Below the pieces are notes generated by a model that did not search any database, was not told where the DNA came from, and saw only the letters and a list, made by a program, of their open reading frames with translations. A stretch of 64,000 nt of DNA from contig JAVVDU010000003.1 in the NCBI GenBank assembly GCA_032251515.1, forward strand, positions 39,849 through 103,848. Reading direction: 5' to 3'. The DNA is from Carthagonibacter sp032251515. Lineage in GTDB: Bacteria > Gemmatimonadota > Gemmatimonadetes > Palauibacterales > Palauibacteraceae. A program made the translations under genes and the position numbers. Shown piece by piece: positions 40,835 to 51,435 of this stretch; position 1 is the stretch's first letter, and every line of letters begins with the position of its first letter.

Positions 40835-42070
40835 TCAGGCCTTCCGACGCTGGGTTTCCGGCTCGAGGATGAGCAACGGATCCGCTCCGTCCTCGATCGT
40901 CTCCCGCGTGATCACCACTTCGCGGACATCGTCGCGCGACGGCAGCTGGTACATGATCTCGAGCATCACGCGCTCCAGGACGGCCCGCAAACCGCGGGCG
41001 CCCGTGCCCCGCTCGATCGTCTTCCGGGCCACCGCGTCGAGGGCGCGCGGGTCGAACGTCAGGCCGACGCCCTCCAGCTCGAACATCTTCTGGTACTGCT
41101 TGACGAGGGCGTTCTTCGGTCGCTGCAGGATCTCGACCATCGCCGCCTCGTCGAGCTCGTGCAGCGTGACGATCACGGGCAGACGTCCCACGAGCTCGGG
41201 GATCAGGCCGAATCGGAGCAGGTCCTCGGGCTCCACGTGCCGGAGCGGGTCCTTGCCGCTCTCTCGCGGGCCGTCCTCGTCGCCGAAGCCGATCTGGCGC
41301 TTGCCCAGCCGCCGCTCGACGATCTCCTCCAGTCCGTCGAACGCCCCGCCGCAGATGAACAGGATGTTCCGCGTGTCGATCTGGATGTACTCCTGCTGCG
41401 GGTGCTTCCGGCCGCCCTGGGGCGGCACGGAGGCCACGGTCCCCTCGAGGATCTTGAGGAGAGCCTGCTGAACCCCCTCGCCGCTCACGTCGCGCGTGAT
41501 CGAGGGGTTCTCGCTTTTGCGGGCGATCTTGTCGAGCTCGTCCACGTAGACGATGCCACGCTCGCACTCGGCGATGTTGTAGTCTCCGGCCTGCAGCAGG
41601 CGGACGAGGATGTTCTCCACGTCCTCGCCGACGTACCCGGCCTCCGTGAGCGTCGTGGCGTCGGCGATCGTGAAAGGCACCTGCAGCATGCGGGCGAGGG
41701 TCTGCGCCAGCAGCGTCTTGCCCACTCCCGTCGGCCCCAGCAGGAGAATGTTGGATTTCTCGATCTCGACGTCGTCGATCAGGCTGCGGTGGTTGATCCG
41801 CTTGTAGTGGTTGTAGACCGCGACGGCGAGGCTCTTCTTGGCGTCCTCCTGGCCGATCACGTACTCGTCCAGGACCCCCTTGATCTCCTCCGGGCTCAGG
41901 ACCTCGGCGATCTCGGCGGCCGCCTCGCGGTCTTCCTCCTCGGCGAGGATCTCGTTGCAGAGGGAGATGCACTCGTTGCAGATGTAGACGTTCGGCCCCG
42001 AGATGAACTTCTTGACGCTGTCCTTCGACTTCCCGCAGAACGAGCAGCGAAGGTGCTTGTCACCGGCCAT
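40835..42070 (-). CDS. clpX: ATP-dependent Clp protease ATP-binding subunit ClpX
   Basis: 411-residue AAA+ unfoldase. N-terminal zinc-binding domain with CSFCGKS and CNECISLC; LDEYVIGQEDAKKSLAVAVYNHYKR; Walker A GPTGVGKT; pore loop GYVGEDVEN; Walker B GIVYVDELDKI; and the IGF-type ClpP-docking loop RQIGFGD. The ATG has a strong GGGAGGGAGAG site. It follows clpP by 30 bases in the same transcript. Confidence 0.97.
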   Translation of the reverse strand: MAGDKHLRCSFCGKSKDSVKKFISGPNVYICNECISLCNEILAEEEDREAAAEIAEVLSPEEIKGVLDEYVIGQEDAKKSLAVAVYNHYKRINHRSLIDDVEIEKSNILLLGPTGVGKTLLAQTLARMLQVPFTIADATTLTEAGYVGEDVENILVRLLQAGDYNIAECERGIVYVDELDKIARKSENPSITRDVSGEGVQQALLKILEGTVASVPPQGGRKHPQQEYIQIDTRNILFICGGAFDGLEEIVERRLGKRQIGFGDEDGPRESGKDPLRHVEPEDLLRFGLIPELVGRLPVIVTLHELDEAAMVEILQRPKNALVKQYQKMFELEGVGLTFDPRALDAVARKTIERGTGARGLRAVLERVMLEIMYQLPSRDDVREVVITRETIEDGADPLLILEPETQRRKA

Positions 42071-42100
42071 GTGCGTCTCTCCCTCCCCGCGCCGGGGAAC

Positions 42101-42760
42101 TCACGACTCCGCTTCCGGGCCCGTGCCGGAGGCGGACGCTGCGACCTCCGGCCCGCTGGCCTTCTCGCCGCGTCCGGGGACCGGCTCGATGATCCGGTCG
42201 ATGATGCCGTAGTCCTTCGCTTCGTCGGGCGACATGTAGCGGTCGCGGTCCACGTCCTCGGCGATCCGCTCGACCGGCTGGCCCGTGTGCATGGCGAACA
42301 GCTCGTTCAGCCGCTGCCTCGCGTGCAGCACTTCGCGTGCCTGGATCTCGATGTCCGCGGCCGTGCCCTGCGAGCCGCCGGATGGCTGGTGGATCATGAT
42401 GCGGGAATTCGGCAGGGCGGAACGCTTTCCGGGCGCGCCCGCCGCGAGGATGAACGCCCCCATGGACGCGGCCATCCCCATGCAGATCGTGGCCACCGGC
42501 GCCGACAGGTACTGGATCGTGTCGTAGATCGCGAGCCCCGCGTACACGCTGCCGCCCGGGCTGTTGATGTAGACGTTGATGTCGCGCTCGGGGTTGTCGG
42601 CCTGCAGGAACAGCAACTGGGCGATGACCACGTTGGCGACGTCGTCGTTGATCGGCGTCCCGAGGAAGACGATCCGGTCCATCAGAAGCCGCGAGAAGAT
42701 GTCGTAGCTGCGCTCGCCGCGGCTGGACCGCTCGATCACGTAGGGCGCGTAGATCGTCAT
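42101..42760 (-). CDS. clpP: ATP-dependent Clp protease proteolytic subunit ClpP
   Basis: 219-residue serine peptidase. Catalytic Ser99 in GMAASMGAF, His124 in RIMIHQPSGG and an Asp in DVDRDRYMSPDEA. N-terminal MTIYAPYVIERSSRGERSYDIFSRLL is typical. The last 20 residues are an acidic Ala/Ser/Gly tail longer than in E. coli. Sits between tig and clpX, the conserved tig-clpP-clpX arrangement. Confidence 0.97.
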   Translation of the reverse strand: MTIYAPYVIERSSRGERSYDIFSRLLMDRIVFLGTPINDDVANVVIAQLLFLQADNPERDINVYINSPGGSVYAGLAIYDTIQYLSAPVATICMGMAASMGAFILAAGAPGKRSALPNSRIMIHQPSGGSQGTAADIEIQAREVLHARQRLNELFAMHTGQPVERIAEDVDRDRYMSPDEAKDYGIIDRIIEPVPGRGEKASGPEVAASASGTGPEAES

Positions 42761-42837
42761 GGCATCCGTTCTCCGGGGGGTTCGACCCGTTTCCCCGGTG
42801 TCTGGTACCCGGGAGGCAGGGCGGGTTCCGGCGGGCT

Positions 42838-44118
42838 TCAGGCGAGCCCGGACCGGCTCTTCAAGTATTCGAAGGCCTTGTCGACGGCAAGGTTCCGCCG
42901 CAACGTGCCGAGCCGCGACTCCTTTTCGAGCTGCCGCCGCAGCGCCGCCGGGGCGATGCCGCGCCGTCCGGCCATCTCCGCGATGTGCGCGTCCAGCTCC
43001 TCGTCGCCCGGCTCGAGCGACTCCCGCTCGATGATCCGGTCGAGGACGAACTCCTCCCGGATCCGCTTCTCGGCGTGCGGACGCAGCGACTCCCTGGCCT
43101 CCTTCAGCTCCTCCGAGCCGGCCCCCTCCGGATCGCCGAGCATGCCGTCCACCGTGCGGTCCACCAGGGTGGCCGGTACGCTGAACGGGTTCGCGTCGAC
43201 GAGCGCCTCCAGCAGAGCTCCGCGAACGCGCTCCTCCGCCTCCTTCTCGTGGTGCCGCGCCAGGTCCTCCCGCACGGCGGTCTCCAGCTCGGCCACCGTG
43301 GGCCTGTCTCCGCCCGTCGCGCGGGACGCCAGCTCGTCGGTGAGCTCCGCCAGCGATTGCTCTTCCACCTCGTCCAGGGCGACGTGCAGGCGCCGCTGCG
43401 TGGCCTCGCCGCCGTCCTCGTCCGGAAACTCCACGTTGAACGAGCCCGACTCGCCGGGGAGCAGGGAGGCGATGGCCTGCTCGACGCCCGGCAGGGCCTG
43501 TCCGCTGCCGAGAACGAACCGGTACGGGCGGGCCTCCGCGGAGGGTGTCTCCTCCCCCTCGGCGAGCGGCGCGACGCGCACGGCCACCCGGTCTCCCTCG
43601 CCGGGCCGGCGCTCGACGGGCGTCCAGTCGGCGAAGTCGGCCCGGATGCGCTCCAGGATCCCGGCCACTTCCTCGTCCGTGACCGGCGCGACGGTCCGCT
43701 CGATGCGGAACCCGCCGTCGCGGGCGATCTCGACGGATGGCATGATCTCCAGCTCCGCCTGGAAGGTCAGGCGATCGCCGGGCGCGTACTGGACGTTCGT
43801 GATGCTGGCGGCGCCGGCGGGCTTGAGCTCGCGCAGGTCGACGGCCTCGCGGTACGCGGACTCGATGAGCCGTTCGCGCACCATGGCGTCGATCTCGCGC
43901 CCGAACCGCTGTTCCACGACGCCCGGCGGGACCTTCCCCTTCCGGAATCCCTTGAGCCGGATCGACCGGGCCAGGCGGTCGCGCTCCCGCGAGCGGGCCT
44001 TCGCGACGCTCTCCGGCGGCACGGTGATCGTGAGCTTGCGGGACCAGCCGTCTCCCACCTCGACGGCGACGTCGATGCCGCCGCTGCTGCCGTGTTCTTC
44101 CGAAGTGCCTTCGTCCAT
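42838..44118 (-). CDS. tig: Trigger factor chaperone
   Basis: 426 residues. The ribosome-binding N-domain has the signature GFRKGKVPPGVVEQRFG; the PPIase-like middle domain spans about 155-240 and contains RVAPLAEGEE and VLGSGQALPGVEQAI; the C-domain is helical and Glu-rich. The FKBP core looks reduced in aromatic active-site residues, as in many trigger factors, so peptidyl-prolyl isomerase activity is uncertain. The ATG at 44118 gives the expected N-terminus; longer in-frame extensions run into the tRNA gene. tRNA-Leu lies 88 bases upstream. Confidence 0.93.
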   Translation of the reverse strand: MDEGTSEEHGSSGGIDVAVEVGDGWSRKLTITVPPESVAKARSRERDRLARSIRLKGFRKGKVPPGVVEQRFGREIDAMVRERLIESAYREAVDLRELKPAGAASITNVQYAPGDRLTFQAELEIMPSVEIARDGGFRIERTVAPVTDEEVAGILERIRADFADWTPVERRPGEGDRVAVRVAPLAEGEETPSAEARPYRFVLGSGQALPGVEQAIASLLPGESGSFNVEFPDEDGGEATQRRLHVALDEVEEQSLAELTDELASRATGGDRPTVAELETAVREDLARHHEKEAEERVRGALLEALVDANPFSVPATLVDRTVDGMLGDPEGAGSEELKEARESLRPHAEKRIREEFVLDRIIERESLEPGDEELDAHIAEMAGRRGIAPAALRRQLEKESRLGTLRRNLAVDKAFEYLKSRSGLA

Positions 44119-44206
44119 CAACTCTGTCTCAACCTCGTCGTGTCGAACCCGTGTCCGTGCCGGGCGCGTGACGCCCCGGCGACCTGCGGCAGGTTCCCGG
44201 GAAGCA

Positions 44207-44290
44207 TGCGAAAGGGGGGACTCGAACCCCCACGGCCTTGCGGCCACCAGCTCCTAAGGCTGGCGCGTCTACCGGTTCCGCCACTTTCGC
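44207..44290 (-). tRNA. tRNA-Leu (anticodon UAG)
   Basis: Full cloverleaf with a long variable arm. Acceptor GCGAAAG pairs with CTTTCGC; D-arm GCGGAACCGGTAGACGC; anticodon stem CCAGC/GCTGG around loop CTTAGGA gives anticodon TAG; variable arm GGCCGCAAGGCC; T-arm GGGGGTTCGAGTCCCCC. Discriminator is A; the CCA end is not encoded. It lies between htrA and tig on the same strand. Confidence 0.97.
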
Positions 44291-44368
44291 GCGGCCCGCC
44301 GAAGGCGCCGGAAAACCTAACCCCGGCCCCCCCGGCGAGCCACCACGTCCGTGGCGGGCCGGCCGCCG

Positions 44369-45922
<1,554 letters not shown>

Positions 45923-45966
45923 GCCTTCCTCTCTCGTCTCTCGTCTCGTCCCGGTGGGTGTGCGGA

Positions 45967-45996
45967 ATGATATGCCTGCCCGCGGGTCGGGGTTCC
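45967..45996 (-). promoter_or_regulatory. Candidate ECF/sigma-E-like promoter of htrA
   Basis: On the minus strand GGAACC (45996-45991), an 18-base spacer and TATCAT (45972-45967), about 45 bases before the htrA ATG. GGAAC is the hallmark of ECF -35 boxes, and htrA/degP is a classic envelope-stress target; the -10 fits sigma-70 as well. Confidence 0.35.
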
Positions 45997-46066
45997 TCCC
46001 ACGGGTCACGGCCGGCGAAGCGAAGAGCGGCCGGCCCCTCGCGGAGCGCCGCCGCTCTTCCGGGCA

Positions 46067-46089
46067 CCGCCGGGCTCTCTGCCCGGCGG
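46067..46089 (-). terminator. Terminator hairpin after dnaK
   Basis: Perfect 9-base stem CCGCCGGGC / GCCCGGCGG around a 5-base loop, 15 bases after the dnaK stop on the minus strand. A second inverted repeat (GAAGAGCGGC at 46022-46031 with its complement at 46051-46060) follows. Together they separate dnaK from htrA. Confidence 0.75.
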
Positions 46090-46103
46090 GCCTGCGGCCG
46101 GGT

Positions 46104-48044
46104 TCAGCCCTTGTCGGCTTCGTCCACGATCTCGTAGTCCGCCTCCACGACCTCTTCTTCCGGAGCACCGGTCTCCTCGGTCGCGGCTGGCTCGGCCGGC
46201 TCCTCGCCGGCCCCGGCCTGCGCTTCGCCCATCCCGGCCTGCGCGTAGATCTGCTGCGCGGCGGACTGCACCGCCGCCTGGATCGCCTCGAAGGCGGCCT
46301 GCGTCTCGCCGGGATCGTCCTGCTTCAGGGCCTGGCGTCCGCGCTCCAGGGCCGATTCGATCGAGGTACGCGCCTCGTCGTCCAGGGAGTCCTTCCAGTC
46401 TTCCCGGACGTTCTTCTCGGTCTGGTAGATCAGCGAGTCCAGCCGGTTGCGGGCTTCGGCCTTCTCGCGCCGCGCCTTGTCCTCGGACGCGTGCGACTCG
46501 GCCTCGCCTACCATGCGCTGGATCTCATCGTCGGAGAGCCCGGACGAGGCCTCGATGCGGATCTTCTGCTCCTTGCCCGTGGCCCGGTCCTTCGCGCTCA
46601 CGTGCAGGATCCCGTTGGCATCGATGTCGAAGGTGACCTCGATCTGGGGCACGCCGCGCGGCGCGGGCGGGATCCCCGTCAGCTGGAAGCGCCCGATCGT
46701 CTTGTTGTCGTGCGCCATCGGCCGCTCGCCCTGCAGGACGTGGATGTCCACGGTCGGCTGCATGTCCTCCGCGGTGGAGAACGTCTCGCTCTTCTTGGTC
46801 GGGATCGTGGTGTTACGCGGAATCAGCGTGGTCATCACGCCGCCCAGCGTCTCGATCCCGAGCGACAGGGGCGTGACGTCGAGCAGCAGCACGTCCTTGA
46901 CGTCGCCCGCCAGCACGCCGCCCTGGATCGCGGCGCCGATGCCCACGACCTCGTCCGGGTTCACGCCCTTGTGAGGCTCCTTGCCGAAGAACTCCCGCAC
47001 CACCTCCTGGATCTTGGGGATCCGCGTGGACCCGCCGACCAGGATCACCTCGTCTACGTCGCCCGGCTGCATCCCGGCATCCGCCAGCGCCTTGCGCATC
47101 GGCTCGATGGTCCGCTTCACCAGGTCGTCCACGAGCTGCTCGAACTTCGAGCGGGTGAGCGTGAGGTGGAGGTGCTTGGGCCCGCTCTGGTCCGCCGTGA
47201 TGAAGGGCAGGTTGATGTCGGTCTGCGTGACCGTCGAGAGCTCGCACTTCGCCTTCTCGGAGGCCTCCTTCAGGCGCTGGAGCGCCATCGGGTCCCGGGA
47301 GAGGTCGATCCCCTGGTCCTTGCGGAACTCCTCCACGAGCCAATCGATGACCCGCTGGTCGAAGTCGTCCCCGCCCAGGTGCGTGTCGCCGTTCGTCGCC
47401 TTCACCTCGAACACGCCGTCGCCGAGCTCGAGGATCGAGATGTCGTAGGTGCCGCCGCCCAGGTCGAACACCGCGATCTTCTCGTCCGACTTCTTGTCGA
47501 GGCCGTAGGCGAGCGCCGCGGCGGTGGGCTCGTTGATGATCCGCAGGACCTCGAGGCCGGCGATCCGACCGGCATCCTTGGTGGCCTGCCGCTGCGCGTC
47601 GTTGAAGTAGGCGGGAACCGTGACTACGGCCCGGGTGACCCCCTGGCCGAGGTAGTCCTCCGCGGTCTGCTTCATCTTCTGCAGGACCATCGCCGACAGC
47701 TCGGGCGGCGTGAAGGTCTTGTCCCCGGCATGCGGGACCTTGACCTGGACCCGGTCCTGCGCGTCGCACTCGATGCCGTACGGGACGAGCTTCCGCTCGC
47801 TCTCGACCTCCGAGCACTTCCGTCCCATGAACCGCTTGATCGAGAAGATCGTGTTCGCGGGGTTCGTCACGGCCTGGCGCTTCGCCACCTGGCCCACCAG
47901 GCGCTCCGAGTCCTTCGTGTAGGCCACTACGGAGGGCGTGGTGCGCGTGCCCTCGGAGTTCGGGATCACGACGGGATCCCCTCCTTCCATCACGGCGACC
48001 ACGGAATTGGTGGTCCCGAGGTCGATCCCGATCACCTTGCTCAT
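46104..48044 (-). CDS. dnaK: Chaperone protein DnaK (Hsp70)
   Basis: 646 residues. Nucleotide-binding domain starts MSKVIGIDLGTTNSVVAVMEGG and contains VPAYFNDAQRQATKDAG, FDLGGGTYDISIL and ILVGGSTRIPKIQ; the linker VLLLDVTPLSLGIET leads into the substrate-binding domain with NTTIPTKKSETFSTA. The C-terminal lid ends in an acidic tail. GGGAG precedes the ATG. grpE, dnaJ and hrcA are not adjacent, and no CIRCE element is visible in the 250-base divergent gap, so heat control must be by another route. Confidence 0.98.
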   Translation of the reverse strand: MSKVIGIDLGTTNSVVAVMEGGDPVVIPNSEGTRTTPSVVAYTKDSERLVGQVAKRQAVTNPANTIFSIKRFMGRKCSEVESERKLVPYGIECDAQDRVQVKVPHAGDKTFTPPELSAMVLQKMKQTAEDYLGQGVTRAVVTVPAYFNDAQRQATKDAGRIAGLEVLRIINEPTAAALAYGLDKKSDEKIAVFDLGGGTYDISILELGDGVFEVKATNGDTHLGGDDFDQRVIDWLVEEFRKDQGIDLSRDPMALQRLKEASEKAKCELSTVTQTDINLPFITADQSGPKHLHLTLTRSKFEQLVDDLVKRTIEPMRKALADAGMQPGDVDEVILVGGSTRIPKIQEVVREFFGKEPHKGVNPDEVVGIGAAIQGGVLAGDVKDVLLLDVTPLSLGIETLGGVMTTLIPRNTTIPTKKSETFSTAEDMQPTVDIHVLQGERPMAHDNKTIGRFQLTGIPPAPRGVPQIEVTFDIDANGILHVSAKDRATGKEQKIRIEASSGLSDDEIQRMVGEAESHASEDKARREKAEARNRLDSLIYQTEKNVREDWKDSLDDEARTSIESALERGRQALKQDDPGETQAAFEAIQAAVQSAAQQIYAQAGMGEAQAGAGEEPAEPAATEETGAPEEEVVEADYEIVDEADKG

Positions 48045-48261
48045 GCTGCCGTCTCCCGTTGGTGTTCCGCCCCGCGCTCCGTTCCCGGCCACCCGGACCG
48101 ACCCGGGCGCGGCGCGGACGTGTGCGTTCGGTCGCCGCCATCCGGGTGCAAGCGACGTGCCGGGCCCGGGCGCCCCGATCGGCGCGATTTCCCGCAGTTC
48201 TGGCACCTCGAGGGCCGGTGGGCTGTCGGAACGGCAGGTCACCGTCGCCGCGGGCTTCGTA

Positions 48262-48290
48262 TTGCGCACCCCGGTGGGCCCGTCTACCCT
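48262..48290 (+). promoter_or_regulatory. Candidate sigma-70 promoter giving a leaderless rhomboid mRNA
   Basis: TTGCGC (48262-48267), 17-base spacer, TACCCT (48285-48290). A start 7 bases later (about 48297) would coincide with the ATG at 48298. The -10 is imperfect, and no Shine-Dalgarno is seen before the ATG. Confidence 0.4.
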
Positions 48291-48297
48291 TCGGGGC

Positions 48298-49047
48298 ATG
48301 TTTCCGCTCCGGGACGAGAACCCGACCGAGCTTCTTCCCTTCGTCACGGCGCTTCTGATAGGCACGAACGTGCTGGTGTGGCTCGGCGTGCAGGGGGCCG
48401 GGGCCGGGGAGCTCTTCCTGCGCTCGCTGTGCGAGTACGGCGCGATCCCGGGCGAGATCACCGGGGCGATCGCGACCGGGAGCCGGGTGCCGCTCGGGCC
48501 GGCGCGCTGCACGACGGGCGGGGGCGGCGAACTGACCGTCCTGACCTCGATGTTCCTGCACGGGGGGTGGATGCACCTGATCGGAAACATGTGGTTCCTG
48601 TGGGTCTTCGGGAACAACATCGAAGATTCCATGGGCCACGCCCGGTTCCTGGTCTTCTACCTCCTGTGTGGCGGGCTCGCCGCCGCCGCGCACATCCTGA
48701 CCGACCCCGCCAGCGGCGTCCCCGTCGTCGGGGCCTCGGGAGCGATCAGCGGGATCATGGGGGCGTACCTGGTCCTCTACCCGCGCGTGCGGGTGCACAC
48801 GCTCGTGATCCTCTTACTGTTCGTGCGCGTCATCCCCCTGCCGGCCGTGGCGCTGCTCGGCCTGTGGTTCCTGCTGCAGGTGCTGTCGGGAACCGCGGCG
48901 ACGGCGGGAGCCGGGGGCGGCGTCGCCTTCTGGGCCCACGTGGGCGGCTTCATCGCGGGAGTCCTGCTCGTGAAACTGTTCGAGAACCGCCGGCTCGTGT
49001 CGGCGAAGCGCGCCGGGCGCCGCCCGGCCGGAGGACCCTCGTGGTGA
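48298..49047 (+). CDS. Rhomboid-family intramembrane serine protease
   Basis: 249 residues with six or more membrane segments. The rhomboid fold is marked by LTSMFLHGGWMHLIGNMWFLWVFG (loop 1 and helix 2, with HxxxN), nucleophile Ser in VGASGAISGIMGAYL and catalytic His in AFWAHVGGFIAGVLL. It cleaves membrane proteins near the outer leaflet; its substrates here are unknown. A 25-residue insert after helix 1 contains two cysteines (SLCEYG and PARCTTGG) that could form a periplasmic disulfide. The stop overlaps the transporter start by GTGA. Confidence 0.92.
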   Translation: MFPLRDENPTELLPFVTALLIGTNVLVWLGVQGAGAGELFLRSLCEYGAIPGEITGAIATGSRVPLGPARCTTGGGGELTVLTSMFLHGGWMHLIGNMWFLWVFGNNIEDSMGHARFLVFYLLCGGLAAAAHILTDPASGVPVVGASGAISGIMGAYLVLYPRVRVHTLVILLLFVRVIPLPAVALLGLWFLLQVLSGTAATAGAGGGVAFWAHVGGFIAGVLLVKLFENRRLVSAKRAGRRPAGGPSW

Positions 49048-50549
49048 GGCGCCGCGTGCGCCGGCTCGCGGCGGTCCTCCTTCCCGCGGCGGCGGCCGCC
49101 TCGCTGCTCGTGGCCGCTTCCGCGGCCGGACTCCGCGCGGCGCCGCCGGCCGAGGGAGTCGGGGGGGGGGCGGTCGTCGCCACCTCGCCGGTGGGGACGT
49201 CGGCGGCCGCGCATCCCGCCGAGCAGGAGCGGCCGCGTTCGTCGATCGTCGACGTGGAGGCGATCGACGAGCCCTTCGTCCTCCGCCTCACCCGCGGCAT
49301 CCTGGCGATCGCCGTGTTCCTGGGAGTCCTGTGGACGTTCTCGACCCGCCGCTCCGCCGTGCGCTGGTCGCTCGTCGGCAAGGCGCTCGGGCTGCAGGTG
49401 GTATTCGCGCTGCTGGTTCTGAAGACGGAGTGGGGGCGGGGGTTCTTCCGGGTCGTGAACGATGTGTTCGTGGCCCTGATCTCGTACACGAACGCCGGCG
49501 CGGCCTTCGTGTTCGGAAACCTCGTCCGGCCCGTGGTGCCGGTGGAGGGCGGGGAGGGGACGGTGCCCCTGCTCGCCAACTTCGCGTTCAGCGTCCTGCC
49601 GACGATCATCTTCTTCTCGGCGCTGATGACGATCCTCTACTACGCGGGGCTCATGCAGCGCGTGGTGCGCGGCGTGGCGTGGGCGATGCAGCGGACGCTC
49701 GGCACGAGCGGCGCGGAGACGACGTCGGCGGCGGGGAACATCTTCGTGGGACAGACCGAGGCGCCGCTGCTCGTGAAGCCGTTCGTCGAGCGGATGACGA
49801 TGTCGGAGCTGAACACCGTGATGACCGGCGGGTTCGCCACCGTCGCCGGCGGCGTGATGGCGGCCTACGTGGCGATGCTGGCCGGCGCGTTTCCGTCCAT
49901 CGCGGGCCACCTGCTGGCGGCCAGCATCATGGCGGCGCCGGCGGGGATCCTGGTGAGCAAGATGCTGGTTCCCGAGACGGAGGCGCCGGAGACGGGCGGG
50001 GCCCTGTCGGTGGACGTCGAGATGGACCACGCCAACGTGATCGACGCGGCGGCCGGCGGGGCGGCCGACGGGATGCGGCTGGCGCTGAACGTGGGCGCCA
50101 TGCTCATCGCCTTCCTGGCGCTCATCGCCCTGATCAACGGCCTGCTCGCCTGGACGCTGGGGCTGGCCGGGATCGAGGGGATCACTCTCGAGACCCTGCT
50201 CGGCTGGGCGTTCGCCCCGGTCGCGTGGCTCATCGGGGCGCCCTGGCAGGACGCCGCCGCACTGGGAAGCCTGTTCGGGGTGAAGATGGTGGCGAACGAG
50301 TTCGTCGCCTTTCAGATGCTGTCCGACGGACTCGCCTCGGGCAGCGCGCTGTCTCCGAAGTCGGTGATCCTGGCGACGTATGCCCTCACCGGCTTCGCGA
50401 ACTTCTCGTCGATCGCGATCCAGATCGGCGGGATCGGGGGCATCGCCCCGTCCCGCCGGCAGGACCTGTCACGGCTCGGCCTCCGGGCGATGCTGGGAGG
50501 GACCGTGGCCACGTGGATGACGGCGACGCTCGCGGGGGTGCTGGCATGA
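49044..50549 (+). CDS. nupC: Concentrative nucleoside transporter (CNT/NupC family)
   Basis: 501 residues. CNT signatures: LPTIIFFSALMTILYYAG, the substrate-binding GNIFVGQTEAPLLVKP, the second GFATVAGGVMAAYV and LGSLFGVKMVANEFVAF, then ALTGFANFSSIAIQIGG near the end. Transports nucleosides with protons or sodium across the inner membrane. Compared with NupC (400 residues) it has about 90 extra N-terminal residues that look like a signal peptide (VLLPAAAAASLLVAAS) followed by a Gly/Ala/Pro spacer carrying a G10 run. The next gene is a purine nucleoside phosphorylase, so the pair forms a salvage unit. Confidence 0.93.
   Translation: MRRRVRRLAAVLLPAAAAASLLVAASAAGLRAAPPAEGVGGGAVVATSPVGTSAAAHPAEQERPRSSIVDVEAIDEPFVLRLTRGILAIAVFLGVLWTFSTRRSAVRWSLVGKALGLQVVFALLVLKTEWGRGFFRVVNDVFVALISYTNAGAAFVFGNLVRPVVPVEGGEGTVPLLANFAFSVLPTIIFFSALMTILYYAGLMQRVVRGVAWAMQRTLGTSGAETTSAAGNIFVGQTEAPLLVKPFVERMTMSELNTVMTGGFATVAGGVMAAYVAMLAGAFPSIAGHLLAASIMAAPAGILVSKMLVPETEAPETGGALSVDVEMDHANVIDAAAGGAADGMRLALNVGAMLIAFLALIALINGLLAWTLGLAGIEGITLETLLGWAFAPVAWLIGAPWQDAAALGSLFGVKMVANEFVAFQMLSDGLASGSALSPKSVILATYALTGFANFSSIAIQIGGIGGIAPSRRQDLSRLGLRAMLGGTVATWMTATLAGVLA
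49161..49170 (+). repeat. Poly-G tract (G10) in the nupC 5' region
   Basis: Ten consecutive G at codons 40-43 of the transporter frame, before the first conserved CNT helix. Length change would frameshift the protein from the coupled GTG start. Confidence 0.9.
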
Positions 50550-50565
50550 ACGCGGGAGTTTCGGC

Positions 50566-51435
50566 ATGAGCACGGCAGAGAACCGTCCCGACCTGCGGGC
50601 CCTGGCGGCCCAGGCGGCCGCCACGCTGAGCCGCCGGGCGCCGGGCTTCCGGCCCCGGATCGGGATCGTGCTGGGATCCGGGCTGGGCGGGCTGGCGGAA
50701 CGGTTCACGGACGCGGTCACCGTCCCGTACGCGCTCGTCCCCGGCTTCGCCGCGACGAGCGTGCAGGGGCACGCGGGCCAGGTGGTGCTCGGGACCCTCG
50801 ACGGCGTGCCCGCGGTCGCCCTGCGCGGCCGCGCCCACATGTACGAGGGGCACCCGGCCTGGGCCTCGGCGTTCCCGGTGCGGGCCCTCCACGCGCTGGG
50901 CATCCGCGCCCTGTTCCTGTCCAACGCGGCGGGGACGGTGAACCCGTCCTACGCGCCCGGCGAGCTGATGGCGATCCGGGACCACCTGAACCTCACGGGG
51001 CGGAATCCCCTGGTCGGGCCGGTGGTGCCGGGAGACGCCCGGTTCCCGGACATGACCGCCGTGTGGGACCCGGAGCTGCTGGCCGTGCTGCGGGAGGCGG
51101 CGGAAGAGTCGGAGGTGCGCCTCCACGAGGGGGTCTACGCCGGCCTGCTCGGTCCCAGCTTCGAGACGCCGTCCGAGATCCGGATGCTCGAGCGCCTGGG
51201 CGCCGACGCGGTCGGCATGTCCACGGTGGCGGAGGCGATCACCGCGCGCGCCCTCGGCGTTCCCTGCTTCGGGGTCAGCTGCCTGACGAACTACGGGGCC
51301 GGGATCGGCGCGACGCCGCTCGACCACGCCGAAGTGATGGAGGTCACGGAGCGGGTGGCCGACCGCTTCCAGGCTCTCGTGCTGGCCGCCGTGCGGCGCG
51401 CCGACCGGCGGCTCACGGACGGACTCGGTGATTGA
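50566..51435 (+). CDS. Purine nucleoside phosphorylase (trimeric class)
   Basis: 289 residues. Phosphorolysis of purine nucleosides to base and ribose 1-phosphate. Motifs of the PNP/MTAP trimeric family: IGIVLGSGLGGLAE (phosphate loop), VQGHAGQVVLG, ALRGRAHMYEGH, FLSNAAGTVNPSYAPGELM, YAGLLGPSFETPSEIRML and SCLTNYGAGIG, whose Asn is the purine contact. This residue pattern is typical for guanosine/inosine-specific enzymes (DeoD-2/PunA type). It follows nupC by 16 bases. Its last 23 bases overlap the convergent thiD gene. Confidence 0.94.
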   Translation: MSTAENRPDLRALAAQAAATLSRRAPGFRPRIGIVLGSGLGGLAERFTDAVTVPYALVPGFAATSVQGHAGQVVLGTLDGVPAVALRGRAHMYEGHPAWASAFPVRALHALGIRALFLSNAAGTVNPSYAPGELMAIRDHLNLTGRNPLVGPVVPGDARFPDMTAVWDPELLAVLREAAEESEVRLHEGVYAGLLGPSFETPSEIRMLERLGADAVGMSTVAEAITARALGVPCFGVSCLTNYGAGIGATPLDHAEVMEVTERVADRFQALVLAAVRRADRRLTDGLGD

